The notes under the pieces were generated by a model, which worked only from the letters and a program-made list of their open reading frames with translations, ran no database searches and was not told where the DNA came from. A program made the translations under genes and the position numbers. A stretch of 5,308 nt of DNA from an uncultured Ruminococcus sp. (GTDB lineage Bacteria > Bacillota > Clostridia > Oscillospirales > Ruminococcaceae): NCBI GenBank assembly GCA_947167535.1, contig CAMVIL010000117.1:1-5308 (forward strand). The letters are read 5' to 3'. Positions 1 to 5,038 of this stretch are shown one piece after another. Position 1 is the stretch's first letter. Each line of letters begins with the position of its first letter.

Positions 1-92
1 TTTACGTACTCGCCTCTTTCCGAGCCGTCGCCTAAGTCTACCGCGCACTTAGCGGGTCCCATGTGTACGGCGTATGCTTTAATATCCTTCAT
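1..92 (-). CDS. Unrecognised protein, N-terminal 30 residues only (runs off the window)
   Basis: An open frame on the minus strand begins with ATG at 92-90 and stays open for 30 codons to the window edge. The protein begins MKDIKAYAVHMGPAKC. An AGGAGG Shine-Dalgarno (complement of 101-106) lies about eight bases upstream, which strongly supports this start. A second ATG at 99-97 reads into a stop after six codons and is excluded. There is no signal peptide or membrane segment in the visible part, so a cytoplasmic protein is likely. It follows the lipoprotein gene by 29 bases with no terminator between them, so the two are probably cotranscribed. I do not recognise the family from this short N-terminus and assign no function. 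Confidence 0.72.
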   Translation of the reverse strand, partial: MKDIKAYAVHMGPAKCAVDLGDGSERGEYV

Positions 93-121
93 AATTCATC
101 CTCCTGTCGGTCGTGCGGGTA

Positions 122-1216
122 TCACTCCGCAACGATCTGGTCGTTTATTATATCGAACTGTTTTGCGAGCTTGTGGAAGACCTTGTCGCTCTCCTTGGTC
201 TCGGGCTCCTGCGAAGTCATGATTATCAGCACGAAAGGCGAATCCGCGTAGCAGATAGCGCAGTCGTGGTAGCATTTCTGATCCCAGTCTGAGCCGTACT
301 TGTGCGCCACGGGGTACTTATCCCCCAGCGCGGCGGTTATCTGGGACTCCAGCTCGGTCTTGGTCATGAGCTTTACCAGCCACTTGCCCCGCTCGGTCTT
401 TGCGGCGTACTTATAGATATCCACGTACTGTTTGAGCAGGTCGTTGGCGGTGCCGTAGTTGAATATCCAGCTGCTGCCGAGGTTATAGCTTACCCCCAGC
501 TGAGCGCACTGTTTGTTGAAGCTTTCGTAACCGTAGTAGTTGACGAGGTTGTAGTAAGCGCTGTTATCCGACTGAGTTATGGCGAGCCTTATGAGCTCCT
601 TGGTGGTGTAAGTCTTGCCGATGCCGCCCTTGGCGACCTCACCGCCGTCCTGATCCCATATAACGGAGATGTTTATCTCGTCCTTGGGGTCGACGCGCTT
701 GGCGAGAAGATTCTTGCAGAAAGGCGCCTTGACGGTGGAGCAGATATCGTACTGAGTGTCGGCGTTATATGTGATTATCGTACCCGTGCTGAGGTTCTTG
801 TAGGCAAAGCTAATCGTCCCGCCGTAGTCGTCGCAGATATCGTCAAGCTTAGCGAATGCCTTCTTGACCTTGGTATTTGAGTACACCTTGTGCGAGAACT
901 TAGTCACCCCGAACCGATGTCCGTCCAGCACACCGTCCTGAAGACCCACGGGCTTAGGCGGCTCGGTAGTAGTCACCTCGGTAGTAGTCTCGGGGGGAGC
1001 GGTGGTAGTAGTCGCCTCGGTAGTCTCCTCGGGCTGGGGAGTAGTTTCCGCGGTGGTCTCCTCGGGGGTTTCGGTATAAGTATATTCTTCGCGGTCGATA
1101 TCAGCCTTGGGAGTAAACCCCGCCGCCTGACTCCCGCAGGAGCAAAGCGTCAGCGCCAGACAAACCGCCGCCGCCCTCTTTACGGCATTCCTCACTTTTA
1201 TAAATTTATTACACAA
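122..1216 (-). CDS. Class A beta-lactamase-fold serine hydrolase-like lipoprotein with Thr-rich stalk
   Basis: The protein has 364 residues. Residues 1-26 form a lipoprotein signal peptide: basic residues, a hydrophobic stretch, then lipobox L24-C-S-C27, so Cys27 is probably lipidated and the protein anchored outside the membrane. Residues 45-90 are a low-complexity Thr/Glu/Pro stalk. Residues 115-360 resemble the class A beta-lactamase/transpeptidase fold: S160-T-V-K163 matches the SxxK nucleophile motif, S216-D-N218 the SDN motif, preceded by the typical TTKELIRLAITQ helix, and K306-Y-G308 occupies the KTG position. There is no Glu between E231 and E275, where the omega-loop Glu166 equivalent should be, so efficient beta-lactam hydrolysis is unlikely. 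A role in peptidoglycan modification or penicillin binding is inference. The start is TTG at 1216; a GTG at 1195 (codon 8) would also give a good signal peptide, and neither has a strong Shine-Dalgarno. A strong promoter lies just upstream. Confidence 0.88.
   Translation of the reverse strand: MCNKFIKVRNAVKRAAAVCLALTLCSCGSQAAGFTPKADIDREEYTYTETPEETTAETTPQPEETTEATTTTAPPETTTEVTTTEPPKPVGLQDGVLDGHRFGVTKFSHKVYSNTKVKKAFAKLDDICDDYGGTISFAYKNLSTGTIITYNADTQYDICSTVKAPFCKNLLAKRVDPKDEINISVIWDQDGGEVAKGGIGKTYTTKELIRLAITQSDNSAYYNLVNYYGYESFNKQCAQLGVSYNLGSSWIFNYGTANDLLKQYVDIYKYAAKTERGKWLVKLMTKTELESQITAALGDKYPVAHKYGSDWDQKCYHDCAICYADSPFVLIIMTSQEPETKESDKVFHKLAKQFDIINDQIVAE
962..1078 (-). repeat. Degenerate short repeats encoding the Thr/Glu/Pro stalk
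   Basis: Within the lipoprotein gene, the plus strand shows ctcggtagtagtc at 962-974 and again at 977-989, a 15-base period, followed by looser copies such as gtggtagtagtcgcctcgg and ctcggtagtctc up to about 1078. They encode runs such as TTTEVTTTEPP and ETTAETTP. Such tracts act as flexible wall-spanning linkers between a lipid anchor and an extracellular domain, and they can change length by slippage. The perfect duplication is only two units, so this is a low-complexity coding repeat and not a clean satellite. Confidence 0.6.
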
Positions 1217-1257
1217 CTCTCATTCACTCTTCTCTCTACAAAAACATACTTAGGTAT

Positions 1258-1286
1258 ATTCTATCACAGAACGCGGGACTTGTCAA
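1258..1286 (-). promoter_or_regulatory. Near-consensus housekeeping promoter for the leftward unit
   Basis: Read on the minus strand, there is a perfect -35 TTGACA (1286-1281), a 17-base spacer, and a -10 TAGAAT (1263-1258) with one mismatch to TATAAT. The -10 is preceded by TGA, an extended -10 (TGn). An A-rich tract sits immediately upstream of the -35 (about 1298-1289) and could act as an UP element. Transcription would start near 1251, giving a leader of about 35 bases before the TTG codon at 1216. This fits strong vegetative sigma-A-type expression of the lipoprotein and its downstream neighbour. Confidence 0.82.
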
Positions 1287-1309
1287 CCTTTTTTTCGTCG
1301 GTGCCGTGG

Positions 1310-1328
1310 TTCGCCCTCAGCGGGCGAA
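1310..1328. repeat. Short perfect hairpin, 7-bp stem
   Basis: The arms ttcgccc (1310-1316) and gggcgaa (1322-1328) are perfectly complementary around a five-base loop. It lies upstream of the leftward promoter, between the divergent units. Only three T residues follow on the plus strand, so it is a poor intrinsic terminator. It may be an operator-like palindrome or belong to the extragenic palindrome cluster further right. Confidence 0.5.
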
Positions 1329-1369
1329 TTTGGTCGTTGGACTCGATTCGCTTACGCTCTCTCGTCCAA

Positions 1370-1464
1370 TTAAAATCGGCATATTAGTGGGGTTCTCTCT
1401 CATGTGGCGGAGGTCGAACGATAGCGCCTTCAGGCTGGATGGAGATTATGAATGCCGATTTTAA
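1370..1464. repeat. 13-bp perfect inverted repeat with arms 69 bases apart
   Basis: The left arm ttaaaatcggcat (1370-1382) is the exact reverse complement of the right arm atgccgattttaa (1452-1464). Outside the arms, cgtcc (1363-1367) and ggacg (1475-1479) could extend the pairing across a bulge. The left flank gtccaa (1364-1369) also pairs with ttggac at 1337-1342, an alternative fold. The 95-base unit could be a small non-autonomous element with terminal inverted repeats or one long-range RNA stem. No target-site duplication is evident at its borders. Confidence 0.55.
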
Positions 1465-1525
1465 GGTGTGGGTCGGACGGTTGTGCGCTGGGTGTAGTGT
1501 GCGGCATAGCTTCACTGAGTGGTCG

Positions 1526-1665
1526 TTGCAGCTTGCGCTGCAAATGGGGGCGCCGCCCCCAAGCCCTTGCGTGGGGCTGCTCGCCTTTCAGGGAAGTTCG
1601 CGTAGCGAACTTCTGGCAATAAGCGCGCAGCGCGTTTGCAGCCCTCGCCAGCGTCGCGCCGCTGG
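1526..1665. repeat. Cluster of six adjacent hairpins (REP-like extragenic palindromes)
   Basis: Six stem-loops are packed into 140 bases: ttgcagc/gctgcaa (1526-1543, 4-base loop); tggggg plus an inner C:G pair/ccccca (1545-1561); agccc/gggct (1562-1578); gaagttcgc/gcgaacttc (1593-1613, 9-bp stem with loop gta, the strongest); an imperfect aagcgcg/cgcgttt stem (1621-1637, one G-U pair); and ccagcg/cgctgg (1648-1665). Both neighbouring genes point away, so these are not their terminators. The arrangement resembles extragenic palindromic repeat clusters or a highly structured RNA. I cannot confirm other genomic copies from this window. Confidence 0.65.
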
Positions 1666-1698
1666 ACCCGCTTTAATGACAATATTTCAAAAAATATC

Positions 1699-1727
1699 TT
1701 GCTTTTTTTAGGGAGATATGCTATTAT
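1699..1727 (+). promoter_or_regulatory. Candidate promoter for the rightward operon
   Basis: TTGCTT (1699-1704) and TATTAT (1722-1727) are separated by 17 bases in an AT-rich block just upstream of the transporter gene. The -10 has one mismatch to consensus, while the -35 matches only TTG. An alternative -10, TATACT at 1735-1740, lacks a good -35. Transcription would begin near 1734, leaving about 35 bases before the ATG at 1769, too short for an M-box magnesium riboswitch. Confidence 0.45.
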
Positions 1728-1748
1728 ATATATGTATACTATTTTACC

Positions 1749-1753
1749 GGAGG
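1749..1753 (+). promoter_or_regulatory. Ribosome binding site (GGAGG) that argues for the 1769 start
   Basis: GGAGG lies inside the longer open frame that begins at 1718, so initiation at 1718 would not use it. The first in-frame ATG after it is at 1769, with a long 15-base spacing. An in-frame TTG directly abuts it at 1754, which is too close. The protein beginning at 1769 has the usual family N-terminus. Confidence 0.6.
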
Positions 1754-1768
1754 TTGATCTTCCATTAT

Positions 1769-3022
1769 ATGGACATATTTATAATAATCCTTCTGCTGAC
1801 TCTGTCGGCTGTCTGCTCGGCGACCGAGACCGCCTTCTCCTCGGCGAACCGTATCCGCCTCAAAAATATGGCGGCTTCGGGCAAGAAAAGCGCCGCCCGC
1901 GCTCTCGATATCGCGGAGAACTTCGATAAGGCGCTCACGGCTATCCTTATCGGAAATAATATCTTCAACCTCTCCGCTTCGTCGCTGACTACCGTGATGT
2001 TCACCAAACGCTTCGGCTCGGGGAGCGTGGCTTACGCGACGGTGATTCTAACCGTCCTCGTGCTGATTTTCGGCGAGATACTCCCCAAAAGCCTCGCTAA
2101 GGAAAACTCCGAGAGCTTTTCCATGCTGATGTCAGCGCCGCTCAGCGTGTCGATGGTGCTTCTCACGCCCGCTATATGGTTCTTTACTGCAATAAAGAAG
2201 CTCACCGTCATGCTCACCGGAAGCCGCAATGAACAGCCCTCTTTCACCGAGGAAGAGCTCAAATACATCATCGACGAGAGCGAGACCGAGGGCGTGCTGG
2301 AAGAACAGGAGTCCGACCTCGTGCGGTCGGCGCTGGACTTCGACGAGACTATGATAGATGAGGTGCTGGTGCCCCGCGTGAATATCGTGGGCATCGAAAA
2401 GGACGCCGATATGGAGACCCTCCGCAGGACTTTCGAGGAAAACTGCTACTCCCGCCTGCCCGTCTACGACAAGACGATGGACAACATCGTAGGTATCGTC
2501 CACCTCACCGATTTCTATAAGCTGTACTTGAGCGGTGCCGACAGCTTCGAGAGCATCATCACCGCCCCCGCCTTTATCCCCGAGAACAAGCGCATCTCCG
2601 AGGTCATGAGGCTCATGCAGAAGAAAAAGGTTCACCTCGCGGTGGTGGTAGACCAGTACGGCGGCACCGAGGGCATCGTCACTCTCGAGGATATCCTCGA
2701 GGAGCTGGTGGGCGACATCTACGACGAGCACGACGAGGAGGACGACTCCTTCATAAGACTCGGCACCGACCGCTGGAGGATATCCGGCGAGCTTTCCATC
2801 TCCGACTTCTTAGAGAAAGCGGAGCTTGACGAAGACCTGATAACCGCAGACGCAAATTCAATGGGCGGCTGGGTGCTGGAAGCTCTTGAGCGCCTGCCGA
2901 TAAACGGCGAACGGCTCACCGTCGGCGGCTTCGAGATAGCCGTCGGCATGAAAAATTCCAATAAGATAGACACTTTGACCATAGGACTGTCAGAGAAAAA
3001 GGAGGACGAGGCAAATGCCTAA
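1769..3022 (+). CDS. CNNM/CBS/CorC_HlyC-family membrane protein, probable divalent cation (Mg2+) transporter
   Basis: The protein has 417 residues from ATG 1769, typical for the family. Residues 1-150 form the CNNM (DUF21) membrane domain: a first helix, the conserved S17-ATETAFSSANRIRL segment, GNN (62-64) with FNLSAS, and GEILPKSLAKE (102-112), with further helices near 90-101 and 122-142. Residues 195-320 form a CBS pair (Bateman module): VPRVNIVGIE and SRLPVYD in the first repeat, VDQYGGTEGIVTLEDILEELVG in the second. Residues 325-406 are the CorC_HlyC C-terminal domain. Known relatives mediate or regulate Mg2+/Co2+ efflux, and the CBS pair of some binds ATP; the cation here is inferred. 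The longer frame from 1718 adds 17 residues upstream of the ribosome binding site and is disfavoured. The stop overlaps the next gene by eight bases. Older hemolysin labels for this family are misleading. Confidence 0.92.
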   Translation: MDIFIIILLLTLSAVCSATETAFSSANRIRLKNMAASGKKSAARALDIAENFDKALTAILIGNNIFNLSASSLTTVMFTKRFGSGSVAYATVILTVLVLIFGEILPKSLAKENSESFSMLMSAPLSVSMVLLTPAIWFFTAIKKLTVMLTGSRNEQPSFTEEELKYIIDESETEGVLEEQESDLVRSALDFDETMIDEVLVPRVNIVGIEKDADMETLRRTFEENCYSRLPVYDKTMDNIVGIVHLTDFYKLYLSGADSFESIITAPAFIPENKRISEVMRLMQKKKVHLAVVVDQYGGTEGIVTLEDILEELVGDIYDEHDEEDDSFIRLGTDRWRISGELSISDFLEKAELDEDLITADANSMGGWVLEALERLPINGERLTVGGFEIAVGMKNSNKIDTLTIGLSEKKEDEANA

Positions 3023-3512
3023 GCAGATCAAAAAGAAAAAGCTCCCCAAGGAGGAGCGGGTAAACTGTATACTCGGTATCGTGGTGATGTTCCTGTCGCT
3101 GGGACTGTCGTCTCTGCTGATACTTCTGATACAGCAGACCAACAACGACAACGAGCCCAAAATGCTGGGACTGGCGGTGGCGGCAGTCTACGCGGTGTTC
3201 ACCGTCACCTGCCTGATACACTTTGTTCAGGGACTGGTGGCGTTCAAAAAGCTTGAAAGCTACGGAGCGCTGTTCACTTCCATGCTGTCGGGAGTCTCCC
3301 TTTTCGGAATGCTCCTGAACGTACAGCTTATGCTGGCGCTGATGTTCACCGCCCTCGGCAAGGACGGCATGGTGACCAAGGTCATCGGCGAGTCGGGCAT
3401 GAACAACTTCATGACCTCCCAGAGCAACGCCTGGACGCTGCTCATCGCAGGTCTTGCCACCGCTTTCGCAGTGGGATTCATCGATACCATAAGGCTCTCA
3501 AAACAACACTGA
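3015..3512 (+). CDS. Small four-helix membrane protein of unknown function
   Basis: The protein has 165 residues. The N-terminus is strongly basic (MPKQIKKKKLPKEER), followed by hydrophobic segments near residues 17-40, 50-72, 86-114 and 138-158, so four transmembrane helices are likely, with the lysine-rich end in the cytoplasm by the positive-inside rule. No enzymatic motif or recognised family signature was seen. The ATG is preceded by GGAGG at 3001-3005, nine bases away and inside the end of the transporter gene. The eight-base overlap indicates translational coupling, which suggests production in step with the transporter; a functional partnership is inference. It could be an accessory subunit or an unrelated passenger. 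Confidence 0.85.
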   Translation: MPKQIKKKKLPKEERVNCILGIVVMFLSLGLSSLLILLIQQTNNDNEPKMLGLAVAAVYAVFTVTCLIHFVQGLVAFKKLESYGALFTSMLSGVSLFGMLLNVQLMLALMFTALGKDGMVTKVIGESGMNNFMTSQSNAWTLLIAGLATAFAVGFIDTIRLSKQH

Positions 3513-3534
3513 AAACTTTTGACGGGGTGATATG

Positions 3535-3930
3535 ATGAAAAAAGCAATTACCAGAACGCTGGCGATACTTTCGGCGGCTGTTATGATAACGTCGGCAGGG
3601 GCGCTCCCCACCTATGCCATCACGGGTTCCACGCCCATCTGTCCCACTTTTAACGGCGAGACTCCCGCAAACGGGTGCATCGTGGTGGGCATGAAGGGCA
3701 ATTACAACTGCGACATTCAGGCGGCGATAGACCGCATAAACGCCATACGCCTCGAGGCCTGCAAGGAGGGCGTCCCCGACCCTGGCAACCCTTCCCGCAG
3801 GCTGACAAAGAGCGACTACGTGCCCATCAAGTGGTCGGAGGGGCTGGAGGGTATAGCGAGAGTCCGCGCGGCGGAGTCAAGCATCCGAATAGGTCACACC
3901 GACCCAACGACGACGGCTGTTTCTCACTGA
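3535..3930 (+). CDS. N-terminal fragment: signal peptide and first half of CAP (SCP/PR-1) domain
   Basis: As it stands this frame encodes 131 residues. Residues 1-28 are a Sec signal peptide (MKKAITRTLAILSAAV, then cleavage after TYA), so the product is exported. Residues 63-122 begin the CAP domain: AAIDRINAIRLEACKEG is the usual first helix, VPIKWSEGLEGIARVRAAE the second, and H121 in IGHT is the first conserved CAP histidine. Residues after T122 are out of frame and have no family meaning. GGGGTGA at 3524-3530 is the likely ribosome binding site; it sits five bases before the ATG at 3535 and only one before the ATG at 3532, so the second ATG is preferred. The gene follows the membrane protein by 22 bases, consistent with the same operon. 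Confidence 0.75.
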   Translation: MKKAITRTLAILSAAVMITSAGALPTYAITGSTPICPTFNGETPANGCIVVGMKGNYNCDIQAAIDRINAIRLEACKEGVPDPGNPSRRLTKSDYVPIKWSEGLEGIARVRAAESSIRIGHTDPTTTAVSH

Positions 3931-5033
3931 GTCCCGAGGACGTCACCAACACGGGTGAGGTGCTGGCGTGGAACTGGTCAAACGACATAGTCAGCGGCAT
4001 CGAGCAGTTCTACGACGAGAAGTCCGACTGGGTAAGGCAGAACAGCGCCGCCGTCACAGGCCACTACACCATCATGATAGACCCCGACAACACCTACGTT
4101 GGAATGAGCAGCTTCACTTCCGACAGCGCCATCTACTACAACACCGTGGCAGGGCGGTTCGGCTGCAACTACTACGGCGGAGACGTCAGCGAGGAGCGGG
4201 GCGAAGTCCTCAGGGACTGCGTGGCTTCGGTCATCGTGAATAAGAGCTACATCAGCTCGCCGTCTCTTAAACTGGTAGGCGGCAGCAGCACCCTCGGCAT
4301 CGGCAAGCCCGCGAGGTACGAGCTGAGAGCCAGAAGCAGCATTTCCGGCGGAAGCGCCGAGGTAGTGCTCTTCAAGGACATCAGCTGGAAGAGCTCCGAC
4401 GAATCTGTCGCCACCGTTGACAAATACGGCAGAGTTGTGGGCAAGAGCGCAGGAGAGGTCACCATCACGGCGAGCTGTCAGGGCTTCAAGGCAACGAAAG
4501 ACGTCACCGTGTTCGACAGCAGTCTCGCAAACGCCGACATCAGCATCGACGGCAAGACCTACACCTACACAGGCAAGGCGCTGAAACCCTCGATGACGGT
4601 AACTCTCGGCGGCAAGACCCTCGTGAAGGGCACCGACTACAAGGTCTCCTACTCAAAGAACACCGTCCCCGGCAAGGCGAAGCTGAGAGTCACGGGGCAG
4701 GGTCAGTACACCGACAGCAAGGTGGCGTGGTTCTACATCAGACCCGCACAGCAGGAGATCCTGAAGAGCGCTCTTCCGGCGGCGGGGCAGATAAAGATAA
4801 GATGGCGCAAGGACACCCTCTCGGACGGCTTCCAGATAATCAGCGCCACCGACTCGGGCTTCACAAAGAACAAGAAGTCTGTCTTCGTAGTCGGCAGCAC
4901 CAAGACCGCCAAGACTCTCACGGGGCTGGAAAGCAAGCGGAATTACTTCATAAAGCTTCGGGCGTACAAGGTAGTTGACGGCAAGAAGATATACGGCAAA
5001 TGCAGTCCGACCCACAAATACAAGACAAGGTGA
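3900..5033 (+). CDS. C-terminal fragment: rest of CAP domain, Big_2-like, tandem Ig-like and Fn3-like modules
   Basis: This frame supplies 377 residues, numbered here from R at 3900. Residues 1-90 complete the CAP domain, with E20 in NTGEVLAWN and H55 in VTGHYTIMI as the second conserved acid and histidine, plus the WVRQNSAAVTGHY segment. Residues 121-205 resemble a bacterial Ig-like group 2 domain (ISWKSSDESVATVDKYGRV, then GEVTITASCQG). Residues 212-281 match the repeat type with Y-TGKALKP, GTDYKVSYSKN and GQGQYT that is common in Clostridial surface proteins. Residues 284-377 are fibronectin III-like (IKIRWRK, GFQI, NYFIKLRAYK, GKKIYGKCS). There is no LPXTG, S-layer or membrane anchor, so the intact protein would be secreted. 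An internal ATG at 3675 in this frame precedes the shift and encodes no sensible N-terminus, so independent translation is doubtful. Confidence 0.75.
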   Translation, partial: RPNDDGCFSLSPEDVTNTGEVLAWNWSNDIVSGIEQFYDEKSDWVRQNSAAVTGHYTIMIDPDNTYVGMSSFTSDSAIYYNTVAGRFGCNYYGGDVSEERGEVLRDCVASVIVNKSYISSPSLKLVGGSSTLGIGKPARYELRARSSISGGSAEVVLFKDISWKSSDESVATVDKYGRVVGKSAGEVTITASCQGFKATKDVTVFDSSLANADISIDGKTYTYTGKALKPSMTVTLGGKTLVKGTDYKVSYSKNTVPGKAKLRVTGQGQYTDSKVAWFYIRPAQQEILKSALPAAGQIKIRWRKDTLSDGFQIISATDSGFTKNKKSVFVVGSTKTAKTLTGLESKRNYFIKLRAYKVVDGKKIYGKCSPTHKYKTR

Positions 5034-5038
5034 CCGAC

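Larger units (their letters stand above)
1217..1768. other. Divergent intergenic region with palindromes; no supported gene
   Basis: About 550 bases separate the divergent lipoprotein and transporter genes. From left to right it holds the lipoprotein promoter and leader (1217-1286), a short hairpin (1310-1328), a 13-bp inverted repeat with distant arms (1370-1464), a stretch without clear structure (1465-1525), six packed hairpins (1526-1665), and an AT-rich block with a candidate rightward promoter (1681-1740). The open frames crossing this region are short and biased by the palindromes. They lack ribosome binding sites and recognisable protein features, so none is called. Confidence 0.75.
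3535..5033 (+). pseudogene. Secreted CAP-domain protein with Ig-like and fibronectin-like modules, interrupted by a one-base frameshift
   Basis: Two reading frames together encode one coherent protein of about 499 residues. The first frame (from 3535) gives a signal peptide and the first half of a CAP/SCP domain up to GHT at 3892-3900, then drifts into TDPTTTAVSH and stops at 3930. The frame reached by re-reading base 3900 continues RPNDDGCFSLSPEDV and stays open to 5033. In CAP proteins the motif is typically GHTRP followed by N, so a single base is missing at about 3900-3901. No slippery heptamer or homopolymer run is visible, so programmed frameshifting looks unlikely. A recent inactivating mutation or a sequence error are the two simple explanations. 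The downstream codons show no decay (no other stops), favouring an error or very recent loss. Confidence 0.85.

Noticed and set aside
302..880. 192-codon plus-strand open frame opposite the lipoprotein gene
   Set aside because: It is the antisense shadow of a well-supported coding sequence, with no ribosome binding site and no recognisable protein features.
1526..1665. CRISPR array
   Set aside because: The palindromes differ from each other in sequence and length and there are no regular repeats with unique spacers.
1682..1709. Possible intrinsic terminator: atattt/aaatat stem followed by seven Ts
   Set aside because: The stem is only six A:T pairs and is separated from the T run by five bases; no gene ends upstream of it.
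1439..1711. Short plus-strand open frame across the intergenic palindromes
   Set aside because: It overlaps the hairpin cluster, lacks a convincing ribosome binding site, and its composition follows the palindromes.
1728..1768. Magnesium (M-box) riboswitch upstream of the transporter
   Set aside because: The space between the likely transcription start and the ATG is far too short, and no such fold is visible.
2132..2731. 199-codon minus-strand open frame opposite the transporter gene
   Set aside because: It is antisense to a conserved family protein; its length is explained by the high GC content and codon bias of the real gene.
3893..3905. Programmed -1 ribosomal frameshift site in the CAP gene
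   Set aside because: No X XXY YYZ slippery heptamer is present around the junction and no strong downstream stem was identified.
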